From NCBI RefSeq assembly GCF_028657195.3, contig NZ_JANCPR020000016.1, positions 114,673 to 178,672 on the forward strand: DNA of 64,000 nt, written 5' to 3'. Both the position numbers and the translations under genes were made by a program. How positions within the stretch are numbered: the first letter of the stretch is position 1; each line of letters opens with the position of its first letter. Shown here in pieces: positions 15,964-25,072 of the stretch. This DNA is from Streptomyces iconiensis. Its GTDB lineage: Bacteria; Actinomycetota; Actinomycetes; Streptomycetales; Streptomycetaceae. Below the pieces are notes generated by a model that ran no database searches, had not been told where the DNA came from, and was given only the letters and a program-made list of their open reading frames with translations.

Positions 15964-16557
15964 ATGGAGAACGGCTCGGGCGCCAAAGCGACAGCCGCGG
16001 GCAAGCTGATAGTGGGCTGGGTCGCGCTGCTGTGGGTGCTGGAGGCGGTGGACCAGGCTTCGGGAAACGCCCTGGACACCTTCGGTGTGCAGCCCCGCCG
16101 CGTGGACGAACTGCTCGATGTGATCCCCAGCGCCTTCATGCACTTCGGGTTCGACCACCTGATGGCGAACACCCTGCCCCTGCTGATCCTCGGCTTCCTC
16201 GCCGCGCTGCGCGGCATCGGCCGCTTCATATCGGTCGCGCTGATCATCATCGTGACCAGCGGCATGGGCGTCTGGCTGATCGCTCCGGCGGGCAGCAACA
16301 CCGCGGGTGCCTCGGGCCTGATCTTCGGGCTCTTCGGCTATCTCCTGATCCGCGGCTTCGTGGACCGGCGGATCACCGATGTCGCCCTGGGCGCCGTGGT
16401 CGCCGTCTTCTACGGCTCGATCCTGTGGGGCGTCCTGCCCACCGAAGCCGGCATCTCCTGGCAGGGCCACCTCTTCGGCCTGCTAGGCGGCATCCTCGCC
16501 GCCTTCGTGACAGCGGCCCCCCGCGCCCTGGGCGAAACCAAACCCACCTGGCACTGA
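15964..16557 (+). CDS. Rhomboid-family intramembrane serine protease
   Basis: This 197-residue membrane protein has six hydrophobic segments. The rhomboid signatures are HFGFDHLMANTLPLLILG near residue 60-77 (conserved H and N), the catalytic GASGLIFGLFGY near 118-129, and the catalytic histidine in SWQGHLFGLLGG near 175. Rhomboids cut membrane-bound substrates inside the bilayer. The ATG at 15964 follows GGGAGG with good spacing. It is followed by a region carrying a dispersed Streptomyces repeat and converges on the UbiA-family gene. Confidence 0.9.
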   Translation: MENGSGAKATAAGKLIVGWVALLWVLEAVDQASGNALDTFGVQPRRVDELLDVIPSAFMHFGFDHLMANTLPLLILGFLAALRGIGRFISVALIIIVTSGMGVWLIAPAGSNTAGASGLIFGLFGYLLIRGFVDRRITDVALGAVVAVFYGSILWGVLPTEAGISWQGHLFGLLGGILAAFVTAAPRALGETKPTWH

Positions 16558-16597
16558 ACACCCAACGCGGCGCCCCGAGGAACGCGAGGACCAGCAG

Positions 16598-16654
16598 TGC
16601 CCCGAAGGGGCGCGGGGAACTGCGCGCCCAGCCACAGAAGAGCGGCACCCGCCC
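16598..16654. repeat. Copy of a dispersed Streptomyces intergenic repeat
   Basis: The segment contains CCCGAAGGGGCGCGGGGAAC, TGCGCGCCCAGCCAC and CACCCGCCCGAC in order. It closely resembles a short sequence that recurs in intergenic regions of many Streptomyces genomes. The GCCCC/GGGGC parts can form a hairpin, so it may help end rhomboid transcription. Recognition is from memory of the family, not from a search. Confidence 0.65.
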
Positions 16655-16719
16655 GACAACCCCAGCAAACACGGCGCGACCGCAAACCCCGTGCGGGAAA
16701 ACTCAGAACGAGGGGGTAC

Positions 16720-16771
16720 TCAGCGCGAGGCCACACCCGAAGTGATCAGCACGAGGCCACACCCGAAGTGA
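16720..16771. repeat. Tandem 26-bp direct repeat
   Basis: Two adjacent copies (16720-16745 and 16746-16771) of TCAGCGCGAGGCCACACCCG plus AAGTGA differ at one base (G16725 versus A16751). They lie just before the 3' end of the UbiA-family gene. No function is evident. Confidence 0.75.
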
Positions 16772-16780
16772 GAGGAACAC

Positions 16781-17707
16781 TCACAACGCGAGCCCCCGCA
16801 CCGCGAGGTCCAAGAGGGCGCACACGAAGAACGCGATCCCGATAAAGCTGTTGACCTGGAAGAACGCCCGGTTCAACCGCGTCAGGTCATGGGGCCGCAC
16901 AACCCTGTGCTCGTACACGAAGGCAACCGCGACGATCACCAGCCCGAACCAGTACAAGACCCCGGCCGAGGTCATCGCACCGAACACGGCAAGCAGCGCG
17001 ACGGTGACGAGGTGCGCGCCCCGCGTGGCATGGATCGCGGCGGCCGTACCGAAGCGCGCGGGCGTCGACTTGACCCCGTTGGCACGGTCGGCCTCGACGT
17101 CCTGGCACGCGTAGATGAGGTCGAAGCCGCCGATCCAGATCCCGACGGCGAGCCCGAGCACCGCGGCCTCCCAGGACCAGGTCCCGGTGACCGCGAGCCA
17201 CGCGCCGACAGGGCCGATGGCCTGGGCGAGGCCGAGGATGGCGTGCGGGAAGTGGGTGAAGCGCTTCCCGTACGGATAGACCACCATCGGGATCACGGCC
17301 ACCGGCGCCAGCGCGAGGCACAGCGGGTTGAGCAGCGCGCAGGCGCCCAGGAAGACCACGACGGCGACGACGGCGCCGGTCCAGGCGGTACGTACGGAGA
17401 CGGCGCCGGTCACCAGTTCGCGCGTGGCGGTGCGCGGATTACGGGCGTCGATCTCGCGGTCGATGATGCGGTTCGCCGCCATCGCGAAGGTGCGCATCCC
17501 GACCATGGCGACGGTCACCAGGAAGAGCTGCCACCAGTGCGTGCTGCGGCTGTCCCGGAACATCGCGGTCAGCGTGGCGGTGTAGGCGAACGGCAGCGCG
17601 AAGACGGAGTGCTCGATCACGACGAGCCGCAGAAAGGCCCGCACCCGCCCCGCGTCGGCCCCCGGGCCAGGACCCGGCCCGACAACCCCCTCGGCGGCAC
17701 TGGTCAC
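16781..17707 (-). CDS. UbiA-family prenyltransferase of menaquinone synthesis (MqnP-like)
   Basis: This 308-residue integral membrane prenyltransferase attaches the isoprenoid tail to the menaquinone ring precursor. The first aspartate-rich motif is NRIIDREIDARNPRT near residue 80 and the second DVEADRANGVKST near residue 205; both bind Mg-diphosphate. Eight or nine hydrophobic helices are visible. It lies downstream of the UbiD gene on the same strand with a 154-base gap. UbiA, UbiD and UbiX families together are the late steps of the futalosine menaquinone route (MqnP, MqnL, MqnM), which is why this role is preferred over ubiquinone or haem O synthesis. Confidence 0.9.
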   Translation of the reverse strand: MTSAAEGVVGPGPGPGADAGRVRAFLRLVVIEHSVFALPFAYTATLTAMFRDSRSTHWWQLFLVTVAMVGMRTFAMAANRIIDREIDARNPRTATRELVTGAVSVRTAWTGAVVAVVVFLGACALLNPLCLALAPVAVIPMVVYPYGKRFTHFPHAILGLAQAIGPVGAWLAVTGTWSWEAAVLGLAVGIWIGGFDLIYACQDVEADRANGVKSTPARFGTAAAIHATRGAHLVTVALLAVFGAMTSAGVLYWFGLVIVAVAFVYEHRVVRPHDLTRLNRAFFQVNSFIGIAFFVCALLDLAVRGLAL

Positions 17708-17861
17708 CGCACGGCTCCCTTCGCTTCCGCACCCACGCGGCAGCGCCGCCCTGCACCCGTACTCCCCGCGACCCGCACCGCATCGGGCGCCGTTCCCAGC
17801 AGAGTTTCCGGCAGCGTTCCCGGCAGCGTGCCCGGGGCCGGGAACGCTCTCGTACGCGGCA

Positions 17862-19313
17862 TCACAGGCCGTACTCCGTCCAGCGTCGCGTGACCAGGTC
17901 CGCGACCGCGGGCTCTGACTCGACCATCCGCGGCCACCCGCCGTCGCGGGTGTAGCCCTCCTCGGGCAGCTTGCGGGTGGCGTCGATACCGGCCTTGCCG
18001 CCCCAGAACTGCTGGTAGGAGGCGTGGTCGAGGTGGTCGACGGGCCCTTCGACGACGGAGAGGTCGCGCGCGTAGTCGACGTTGCCGAGCGCGCGCCAGG
18101 AGACCTCGTGCATGTTCCGCACGTCGCAGTCCTTGTCCACGATCACGATCAGCTTGGTCAGGGACATCATGTGGGCGCCCCAGATCGCGTGCATCACCTT
18201 CTGCGCGTGCTTGGGGTAACGCTTGTCGATGGCGACGACGGCGCAGTTGTGGAAGCCGCCCGACTCGGGCAGGTGGTAGTCCACGATGTCCGGCACGATG
18301 ATCTTCAGCAGCGGCAGGAAGAACCGCTCGGTGGCCCGGCCCAGCGGCCCGTCCTCGGTCGGCGGCCGGCCGACCACGATGGACTGGAGCAGCGGGCGCT
18401 TGCGCGTCGTCACGCAGTCGATCCGCAGCGCGGGGAAGGGCTCCTGCGGCGTGTAGAAGCCGGTGTGGTCGCCGAACGGGCCCTCCGGCAGCATCTCGCC
18501 GGGTTCGAGCCAGCCCTCCAGGACGACCTCGGCGGCGGCGGGCACCTGGAGCGGCACCGTCTTGCAGTCGACCATCTCGACGCGCTTGCCCTGGAGGAAA
18601 CCGGCCAGCAGGTACTCGTCGATGTCGCCGGGCAGCGGCGCCGTCGAGGCGTAGGTGACGGCCGGCGGGCAGCCGAAGGCGATGGCGATCGGCAGCTTCT
18701 CACCGCGCCGTGCCGCGACCTGGTAGTGGTTGCGGCTGTCCTTGTGGATCTGCCAGTGCATACCGATGGTGCGCCGGTCGTGCCGCTGGAGGCGGTAGAG
18801 GCCCAGGTTCCGTACGCCGCTCTCGGGGTCCTTGGTGTGGGTGAGGCCGAGGTTGAAGAAGGAGCCGCCGTCCGCGGGCCAGGTGAACAGCGCGGGCAGC
18901 CGGTCGAGATCCACATCGTCGCCCTCGTACACGACTTCCTGGACCGGCGCTTCCTTGACCTTCTTCGGCGGCACGTGTGTCATCGCGCCGAGCTTCCCGA
19001 AGGCTTCCCTGAACCCGACGAATCCCTGCGGCAGTTCGGGCTTGAGCAGGCCGCCGATCTTGTCGCTGATCTCGTCGTAGGACGCGAGCCCCAGCGCCTT
19101 GAGCAGGCGGCGGTCGGTGCCGAAGACGTTCATCGCCAGGGGCATCGAGGAGCCCTTGACGTTCTCGAAGAGCAGTGCGGGACCGCCGGCCTTGTTGACC
19201 CGGTCGACGATTTCTCCGACTTCGAGGTACGGATCCACTTCGGCCTTGATCCGCGTGAGGTCGCGGTCACGCTCCAGCGCACGCAGCAGCGAGCGGAGAT
19301 CGTCGTATGCCAT
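17862..19313 (-). CDS. UbiD-family decarboxylase of menaquinone synthesis (MqnL-like)
   Basis: This 483-residue enzyme uses the prenylated FMN made by UbiX to decarboxylate an aromatic acid precursor. Family regions visible are NVFGTDRRLL near residue 64, GMHWQIHKDSRNHYQVA near 200, GGHxP-like GDIDEYLLAG, the catalytic Glu region EMLPEGPFGDHTGFY near 290, and CDVRNMHEVSWRALGNVD near the end. The ATG at 19311-19313 (MAYDDLRSLL) is the family start; the frame stays open upstream but those residues shadow other genes. The UbiA-family gene follows on the same strand. Confidence 0.93.
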   Translation of the reverse strand: MAYDDLRSLLRALERDRDLTRIKAEVDPYLEVGEIVDRVNKAGGPALLFENVKGSSMPLAMNVFGTDRRLLKALGLASYDEISDKIGGLLKPELPQGFVGFREAFGKLGAMTHVPPKKVKEAPVQEVVYEGDDVDLDRLPALFTWPADGGSFFNLGLTHTKDPESGVRNLGLYRLQRHDRRTIGMHWQIHKDSRNHYQVAARRGEKLPIAIAFGCPPAVTYASTAPLPGDIDEYLLAGFLQGKRVEMVDCKTVPLQVPAAAEVVLEGWLEPGEMLPEGPFGDHTGFYTPQEPFPALRIDCVTTRKRPLLQSIVVGRPPTEDGPLGRATERFFLPLLKIIVPDIVDYHLPESGGFHNCAVVAIDKRYPKHAQKVMHAIWGAHMMSLTKLIVIVDKDCDVRNMHEVSWRALGNVDYARDLSVVEGPVDHLDHASYQQFWGGKAGIDATRKLPEEGYTRDGGWPRMVESEPAVADLVTRRWTEYGL

Positions 19314-19457
19314 ACGCCCCAGTATCCTCCCCGTAGCCATGGCCCTGAGCGCGGGGCCACCGCTCGGCCCATTACGCTGGCGGTGTGGGGTTCCCGCATC
19401 CGGGCTCCCCGCACCGCACCAATCCGGCGGCATCTCGCATCCCAGGGGGCGTTCCGC

Positions 19458-19880
19458 GTGATCAGGTATCTGCCGTTCCTTCTGATCCTGGCCGTGTGGA
19501 TCTACGCGTTCATCGACTGCCTCAACACGCAGGAGAAGGAAGTACGCAAGCTCCCCAAGGTCGCATGGGTCATCATCATCCTGCTCTTCGGGCAGGTCCT
19601 GCTGGGCCCCATCGCCTGGTTCGCCGTGGGCAGGCCGCGGCGCAACGCGCCCTACGGCGCGACCCGTCCCCAGGAACGCCGCTGGGTGGCGCCCGACGAC
19701 AACCCGGACTTCCTCAAGTCCCTGGGCAAGGACGACCCGTCCGCTCCGGAGGACCCCCCGCCCGGAACCCGGTCCGAACCGGCACCCGAGCCCGACCCCG
19801 AGCCGAAGCCGCGCGGCGGGAACGCCGGGAACGAGACCCCCGAGGACCAGCGCCCCGGCCCCGAGGACCCGCCGCGCTGA
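19458..19880 (+). CDS. PLDc_N-domain small membrane protein
   Basis: The 140-residue protein begins at GTG 19458 with an AGGGGG ribosome site 8 bases upstream. Two hydrophobic helices (about 3-18 and 33-53) with FIDCLN and GPIAWFAVGRPRR between and after them match the PLDc_N (phospholipase D N-terminal-like) two-helix domain. There is no HKD catalytic motif, so it is not a phospholipase. The C-terminal half is disordered, with Pro/Glu/Asp repeats. The role is unknown. It is divergent from the UbiD gene and converges on an SRPBCC gene. Confidence 0.75.
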   Translation: MIRYLPFLLILAVWIYAFIDCLNTQEKEVRKLPKVAWVIIILLFGQVLLGPIAWFAVGRPRRNAPYGATRPQERRWVAPDDNPDFLKSLGKDDPSAPEDPPPGTRSEPAPEPDPEPKPRGGNAGNETPEDQRPGPEDPPR

Positions 19881-19935
19881 CGCGCTGATCCGGCCCCGCG
19901 CCTCTTGCCCTTCGTACGGGACACTCTTGTCCTTC

Positions 19936-19967
19936 GTACGAGGGGCGCCGTCTGTCGCCCCTCGTAC
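19936..19967. terminator. Bidirectional hairpin between convergent genes
   Basis: Perfect 12-bp arms GTACGAGGGGCG and CGCCCCTCGTAC enclose an 8-base loop. The hairpin lies between the 3' ends of the PLDc_N and SRPBCC genes, so it can serve both strands. Confidence 0.8.
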
Positions 19968-19990
19968 GGGGGTGCGCGCTCCTCGCCCGC

Positions 19991-20554
19991 TCACCCCTCG
20001 CGGGAGGCGTACTCCGCGCGGAGCGCGGCGAAGCGTTCGGGGGTCCAGCCCGACCAGTCGGTCGGACGGTCGTCCAGCTCCTGGTGGAGCAGTTCGAAGT
20101 GCTGGTGCCAGCCGGCGAGGCGGTCGACGCGGGACTCCTCGTCGCCCGTGAAGTCGTTGCGGAAGCGCACCCGCGTCCTGTCGTCGTCCGGTGTGCCCCG
20201 CAGCGTGAAGCCGAAGGAGCCGCGGGCGTCGACGGTGTACTCCGCGAGCCGCCGCCGCGACCATGCGGTGATCCGTCCGGGCGCGACCAGTTCCGGGCCG
20301 TCCTCGTCGGAGGGGCCGCCCTTCAGCCAGCGCAGCGTCACCGCACCGCCGGGCCCCGGCTCGAAGGGGTCGGCGGTGGCCAGCCACCCGCTCAGTCCTC
20401 CGGGTGTGGCGACGGCGGCCCACACGCTGTCCACAGGGTGTGGGAACTCCAGCTCGAACCCGATCGTGTGCGCGGCACCGTCCGGGCTGCTGTGCGTGCT
20501 GCCGTAAGGGACTTCGCCGTACGGAACGTACGACGACTGACTCTCGGTGCTCAT
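19991..20554 (-). CDS. SRPBCC (START/AHSA1-like) domain protein
   Basis: This 187-residue protein carries the AHSA1-type helix-grip fold. FELEFPHPVDSVWAAVATPG begins the domain near residue 36, DPFEPGPGGAVTLRW and PGRITAWSRRRLAEYTV follow, and WHQHFELLHQEL lies in the last long helix. Such proteins bind hydrophobic ligands or assist polyketide and stress functions; the ligand is unknown. ATG at 20552-20554 is chosen because GGTGGAG precedes it; a GTG seven codons upstream is possible. Confidence 0.8.
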   Translation of the reverse strand: MSTESQSSYVPYGEVPYGSTHSSPDGAAHTIGFELEFPHPVDSVWAAVATPGGLSGWLATADPFEPGPGGAVTLRWLKGGPSDEDGPELVAPGRITAWSRRRLAEYTVDARGSFGFTLRGTPDDDRTRVRFRNDFTGDEESRVDRLAGWHQHFELLHQELDDRPTDWSGWTPERFAALRAEYASREG

Positions 20555-20591
20555 GGCTCCACCTTCAACCCGCACAGACGACCGTGCCGCC

Positions 20592-21710
20592 TCAGACGCC
20601 CGCGTACGAGTGCTTACCGTTGAACAGGATGTTCACACCGTAGTAGTTGAACAGGAAACAGGCGAAGGCGAACAGTGCGAGATATGCCGCTTTCCTGCCC
20701 TTCCAGCCCGCCGTGGCACGCGCGTGCAGGTAGGCGGCGAAGGCGACCCAGGTGATGAACGACCAGACCTCCTTGGGGTCCCAGCCCCAGTAGCGGCCCC
20801 ACGCGTCGCCCGCCCAGATCGCGCCCGCGACGATCGTGAAGGTCCAGAAGGGGAAGACCGCCGCGTTGATGCGGTAGGCGAACTTGTCCAGCGAGCTGGC
20901 CGAGGGCAGCCGCTCCATGATCGAGGTCCGCACCTTGCCGGGCGTGCGCCCGTTCATCAGGTGCGTCTCGTAGGAGTCCCGGAAGAGGTAGAGCACGGAG
21001 CCGACGAAGCCGAGGTAGAACAGCGCGCCGCAGATGATGGCGAGCGAGACGTGGATCCACAGCCAGTACGAGTGCAGCGCGGGCACGAGCTGGGAGCTGT
21101 CGGTGTACAGGACCGTGACCGCGAGGCCCAGGTCCAGCAGCACGGTGGTGACCAGCGGCAGCCCGATCCAGCGGACGTTCTTCTTGGCGATCAGGAAGCC
21201 GAGGTACCCGGCGACGATGACCATGGAGAAGGCCGTGGAGAACTCGTACATGTTCGCCCAGGGGGCGCGCTGCACGGAGAGCGAACGGGTCAGCACGCCC
21301 GCCGCGTGCAGCGCGAAGGCCAGCACCGTCAGCGAGATGGCGATCCGCCCGTACATGTCGCCCTGCTGGTCGCCGCCCGCGGCGCCGGGGCCGTCGGGCA
21401 GGTCTCCCCGCTTGCCGGCGGCGGAGCGTGTGACGACCTTGGGCGCCGCGGGCTTCTCCAGTACAGCCGTACCGCCCGAACCGTCCTTGACCTGGACAGC
21501 GACACCGGCCTGCGCGGGCACCGGGGCGTCCTTGGCCTTGTCGTCCGCGGTGAGCGCCGCCGCCGTACGAGCGACCTTGCTGCGGCTGCCGAACGTCCAC
21601 TCGGCGATGTACGCGAAGAACGCGAGGGTGTAGACAGCCATCGCCGAATAGATCAGATAGTTACTGATCTGGGCGATCTGCTCGTTGGGCTCGGCGGCTA
21701 GGAAGGTCAT
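20592..21710 (-). CDS. ccsB: Cytochrome c biogenesis protein CcsA/ResC family (CcsB)
   Basis: This 372-residue membrane protein is one half of the System II haem export and ligation complex that attaches haem to c-type cytochromes outside the membrane. The tryptophan-rich haem-handling motif is WGRYWGWDPKEVWSFITWVA near residue 295, and conserved histidines are in YLHARA and the upstream helices. It has about eight helices. Its ATG overlaps the stop of resB (ATGA at 21707-21710), so the two are translationally coupled. It is the last gene of the tlpA-ccdA-resB-ccsB set. Confidence 0.93.
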   Translation of the reverse strand: MTFLAAEPNEQIAQISNYLIYSAMAVYTLAFFAYIAEWTFGSRSKVARTAAALTADDKAKDAPVPAQAGVAVQVKDGSGGTAVLEKPAAPKVVTRSAAGKRGDLPDGPGAAGGDQQGDMYGRIAISLTVLAFALHAAGVLTRSLSVQRAPWANMYEFSTAFSMVIVAGYLGFLIAKKNVRWIGLPLVTTVLLDLGLAVTVLYTDSSQLVPALHSYWLWIHVSLAIICGALFYLGFVGSVLYLFRDSYETHLMNGRTPGKVRTSIMERLPSASSLDKFAYRINAAVFPFWTFTIVAGAIWAGDAWGRYWGWDPKEVWSFITWVAFAAYLHARATAGWKGRKAAYLALFAFACFLFNYYGVNILFNGKHSYAGV

Positions 21711-23539
21711 GTGCCTGCTCCTTCGGCGGGTTCAGCAGGATCGGCCGGCTCGGCCGGGTCGTCGGGGTGGTCGGTGGCGGAGTCCTCAGCGGGGGCTTCG
21801 TCGGCGTCGGTGGCGGTTTCGTCGGTCGGTGCGGGGCGCTCGGGTGCGGTCTCGGCGGGGGCCGCCTCCTGCATGGCGAGGGCAAGGGACCCGATTTCTC
21901 CGGGGAGATGGGCCGACTCGCTGCGGCCGAGCCCCGCCATCTCGACGACGGTACGCCCGTCACTTCCGGTGACCGCACGCACCCATACCCTGCGCCGCTG
22001 GATGAACAGGGAACCCGCCAGGCCCACGATGGCGGTGAGGGCACCGCCGAGGGCCCAGCCGTTGCCGACCTGGTGGACGATCTGGAAGTTGGCCCACTGC
22101 TTGATGCCGTCGAACTTCAGGCTGCCCGCGCCGTTCGGCAGCGTCATCGTGTTGCCGGGTTCGAGGCGCTTGGCGAACGGACTGCCGTCCTTGCCCTTGA
22201 ACTTCTTCATGTTCTCCGTGTTGAGCTGGTACACGTTCTGCGCGGGCCCGCCGTCGACGCCCAGGTTGCCGTGGTAGGCGGTCAGGAAGAGCGACGGATT
22301 GTTGGGGTTCGGGGAGCGCGAGAACATCGTGCCGGTGCCCGGCGCGAAGTCGGGGACGAAGAAGCCCTGGAAGCCGAGCTGGTCCTTGCGGCCCTTGGCG
22401 TCGACGTAGTCGGTGACCTTCACGACGCCGCTGGAGGTGAGGTTGGCGTCCTGCTGGAGGAAGGGAACGGGGCCCTTGTAGGCGACGTTGCCCTTGCCGT
22501 CCTTGACGGTGACGACGGGCGCGTAGGCGTGCGCGATCAGGAAGACCTTGGTGTTGCCGACGTGCAGCGGCTCGTTCACCTTGATCGTGGTGTCCTTCTC
22601 CTTGCCGCCCGAGCCCTTCCAGTACGAGACGTAGGCGCTGAAGTCCGTCGCCGTGCCCTTGTTGGGGCCGTCCTCCTCGTAGTCGGCGTCGAAGTCCTTG
22701 AGCCGGAAGCCGAAGGAGTCCAGGTCGTCGGGGGTGAACAGGGAGCCGGACTTGAAGTCGTCGTACTGGGTGAGGGTGTTGGAGAACCCGTCACCCTGCA
22801 CGATCAGCTTGCCGCCGTCGGACTTCCACAGCTGCCCGGCCGCGAAGGCCAGCAGCATCACGATCAGCGCGATGTGGAAGAGCAGGTTCCCCGCCTCGCG
22901 CAGATAGCCCTTCTCCGAGGAGACGGCCCCGTCCTTCACCTGCGTACGGAAGCGCTTGCCGTCCAGCAGCCCGCGCGCGGCCTCCAGCACCTTCTCCGGC
23001 TCGGCCCGCGTACGCCACGTGGTGTAGGCGGGCATCCGGTCCAGGCGGCGCGGCGCGCGCGGCGGCCTGGCGCGCAGCTGGCCGACGAACTGCCAGGTGC
23101 GCGGCACGATGCAGCCGACCAGCGAGATGAACAGCAGGATGTAGATCGCCGAGAACCACACCGAGGTGTAGACGTCGAACAGCTGGAGCTTGTCGTAGAT
23201 CGGCGCGAGCGTCTCGTGCTGTTCGCGGAACCTGTCGACCTTGACCGCGTCGACGGAAGTCTGCGGGATGACCGAGCCGGGGATCGCGCCGAGGGAGAGC
23301 AGGAAGAGCAGTATCAGCGCGACCCGCATCGAGGTCAGCTGCCGCCAGAACCAGCGCAGCCAGCCCAGTACCCCCAGCGACGGAACGTTCAGCCGCTCCT
23401 CCGCGGGAGCCGTGGACAGTTGCGACGTGGCCTCACGCGTCTCCCGGGAGTCACGGGACTCACGGGATTCCGGGGGCTCCTGGCCTTCCCGCGCCGTGTC
23501 CGTCTCGCCGGTCCCGACGTCGCTGCCGGTCGTGCTCAT
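21707..23539 (-). CDS. resB: Cytochrome c biogenesis protein ResB
   Basis: This 610-residue protein is the partner of ResC/CcsB in System II cytochrome c assembly. An N-terminal disordered region precedes the transmembrane region, where RFFW-like RWFWRQLTSMRVALILLFLL starts near residue 64. Further helices are near 125 and 215, followed by a large extracytoplasmic beta domain. A last helix near 505 is followed by an acidic, Ala/Pro-rich cytoplasmic tail. It overlaps ccsB by four bases and starts 3 bases after the ccdA stop, so all are in one operon. Confidence 0.93.
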   Translation of the reverse strand: MSTTGSDVGTGETDTAREGQEPPESRESRDSRETREATSQLSTAPAEERLNVPSLGVLGWLRWFWRQLTSMRVALILLFLLSLGAIPGSVIPQTSVDAVKVDRFREQHETLAPIYDKLQLFDVYTSVWFSAIYILLFISLVGCIVPRTWQFVGQLRARPPRAPRRLDRMPAYTTWRTRAEPEKVLEAARGLLDGKRFRTQVKDGAVSSEKGYLREAGNLLFHIALIVMLLAFAAGQLWKSDGGKLIVQGDGFSNTLTQYDDFKSGSLFTPDDLDSFGFRLKDFDADYEEDGPNKGTATDFSAYVSYWKGSGGKEKDTTIKVNEPLHVGNTKVFLIAHAYAPVVTVKDGKGNVAYKGPVPFLQQDANLTSSGVVKVTDYVDAKGRKDQLGFQGFFVPDFAPGTGTMFSRSPNPNNPSLFLTAYHGNLGVDGGPAQNVYQLNTENMKKFKGKDGSPFAKRLEPGNTMTLPNGAGSLKFDGIKQWANFQIVHQVGNGWALGGALTAIVGLAGSLFIQRRRVWVRAVTGSDGRTVVEMAGLGRSESAHLPGEIGSLALAMQEAAPAETAPERPAPTDETATDADEAPAEDSATDHPDDPAEPADPAEPAEGAGT

Positions 23540-23542
23540 GGA

Positions 23543-24313
23543 TCAGATCCCCACCGTGAAGTCGGACGACCAGACCGTGATCTCGTAGACGATCCGGTCC
23601 CAGATGCCTGTGACGAGCAGGATGCCGACCACGACGAGCATGCCGCCGCCGATCCGCATGACCCACGCGTAGTGCCGCTTCACCCAGCCGAACGCGCCCA
23701 GCGCGCGCCGGAAGGCGACAGCGGCGAGGACGAACGGCACGCCCAGACCGACGCAGTACGCCACCGTGAGCAGCGCCCCGCGCTCCGCGCTCGCCTGGCT
23801 CGACGACAGCGTGAGCACGGCGGCGAGCGTAGGACCGATGCACGGTGTCCAGCCGATCCCGAAGAGCACCCCGAGCATCGGAGCGCCCGCCAGCCCTATG
23901 GCGGGGCGTTTGTGGATACGGAATTCGCGCGAAGTGAAGCGCGAGAGAGGACCGAGCGCCCCCATGAAGGCGAGCCCCAGCAGGATCGTGAGGACGCCCA
24001 TCACCTTGGAGATGACGTCCCGGTTCTCCTGGAGCACGGCACCGAAGCCGCCGAAGAGCGCGCCGCCCGAGACGAAGACAGCCGTGAAGCCCAGCACGAA
24101 GAGCCCGGCCCCCGCGAACATCCGTCCGCGCCGCGCCTCCGCCAGGTCGGTGCCGCTGACCCCGGTGACGTAGGAGAGGTAACCGGGGACGAGCGGCAGC
24201 ACGCAGGGCGAGAAGAAGGAGACCAGTCCGCCGAGGAGCGCGACGGGGAGGGCGAGGAGGAGGGCGCCGTTGAGCACGGTCTCGTTCATGCCGGTCGCGG
24301 CGAGGGCGGTCAT
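23543..24313 (-). CDS. ccdA: Thiol-reductant transporter CcdA
   Basis: This 256-residue membrane protein carries electrons from cytoplasmic thioredoxin to the outer side, keeping apocytochrome cysteines reduced. It has six helices, with the conserved cysteines in FFSPCVLPLVPGYLSYV near residue 35 and FGIGWTPCIGPTLAAVL near 157. The start is ATG 24313; an internal ATG eight codons on is possible. It follows the TlpA/ResA gene by 7 bases and precedes resB by 3, consistent with one cytochrome c assembly operon. Confidence 0.92.
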   Translation of the reverse strand: MTALAATGMNETVLNGALLLALPVALLGGLVSFFSPCVLPLVPGYLSYVTGVSGTDLAEARRGRMFAGAGLFVLGFTAVFVSGGALFGGFGAVLQENRDVISKVMGVLTILLGLAFMGALGPLSRFTSREFRIHKRPAIGLAGAPMLGVLFGIGWTPCIGPTLAAVLTLSSSQASAERGALLTVAYCVGLGVPFVLAAVAFRRALGAFGWVKRHYAWVMRIGGGMLVVVGILLVTGIWDRIVYEITVWSSDFTVGI

Positions 24314-24320
24314 CGGGCGG

Positions 24321-24983
24321 TCACTTGGCCGCGATGAGGGGGTCGAGCGCGTCGCGCAGCTCCTTCTCGCTCAGTTCCTTGAGCGCGCGCACGGCGACCT
24401 TTCCCTCCCTGTCGAGGATGAGGGTGGACGGGATGGCCTGCGGAGAGAGCGTGTTCTTGGGGAACTTGAGGATGAGCTTGCCGCTGGGGTCGTAGAAGCT
24501 CGGGTAGTCGATGTCGTAGTTCCGCTCGAACGCCTTGGCGTTGGCCTTGTCCAGGTCCCGGGTGTTGATCCCGACGAACTGGACGTCCTTGCCCTCGGTG
24601 TCCCGTGCGACCTTGGCGAGGTTCGGCGCCTCCGCCCGGCACGGGCTGCACCAGGAACCCCACACGTTCAGCACCACGATCTTGCCCCGGTAGTCGGAGA
24701 GCTTCAGATCCTTGCCGTCGACGGAGGGGCCCGAAAGGTCGGGAACGGAGGTGCGCTTGGCCGCTGACACCTTGGTGATCTCGCCCGTACCCTTCACGAA
24801 CTTCGTGTCGCCCGAGGCGGAGCCCGCCTCCTCACCGCCGCAGGCCGACAGCAGCAGCGCGCCCACGGCGGCACCGGCGGCCAGCAGCGTCAGACGGCGG
24901 CGGGACCCGCCTCTGCGCCCGGCGCGAGAGGCCCCTCCCCTGTGCGCGGCGCGACCGGAGGAGTTAGCGCGGATCTGGCTCAT
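24321..24983 (-). CDS. TlpA/ResA-type thioredoxin-like lipoprotein
   Basis: This 220-residue protein has a basic N-terminus, a hydrophobic segment and a lipobox LLSAC near residue 46, so it is probably anchored on the outer face. The thioredoxin domain holds the redox motif WGSWCSPCRAEAPN near residue 108-121. It probably passes reducing power from CcdA to the CXXCH motifs of apocytochrome c. It begins the tlpA-ccdA-resB-ccsB run; the histidine phosphatase gene ends 89 bases upstream, so read-through from hemL is possible. Confidence 0.9.
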   Translation of the reverse strand: MSQIRANSSGRAAHRGGASRAGRRGGSRRRLTLLAAGAAVGALLLSACGGEEAGSASGDTKFVKGTGEITKVSAAKRTSVPDLSGPSVDGKDLKLSDYRGKIVVLNVWGSWCSPCRAEAPNLAKVARDTEGKDVQFVGINTRDLDKANAKAFERNYDIDYPSFYDPSGKLILKFPKNTLSPQAIPSTLILDREGKVAVRALKELSEKELRDALDPLIAAK

Positions 24984-25072
24984 GTGAAAAGTTTCGCATG
25001 GGCCCCGCGGGGATCTTCCACACCCCCCGCTTCCCCCCGTCCCACCGCCTGCGCCACCGCCGAACTCCCAGC

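Noticed and set aside
18024..19880. 618-codon plus-strand frame
   Set aside because: It is antisense to UbiD for most of its length with no domain; only the last 140 codons are a real gene.
17862..20423. 853-codon frame extending the UbiD gene to the right
   Set aside because: Only the part from ATG 19313 resembles UbiD; upstream residues are the shadow of the PLDc_N and SRPBCC genes.
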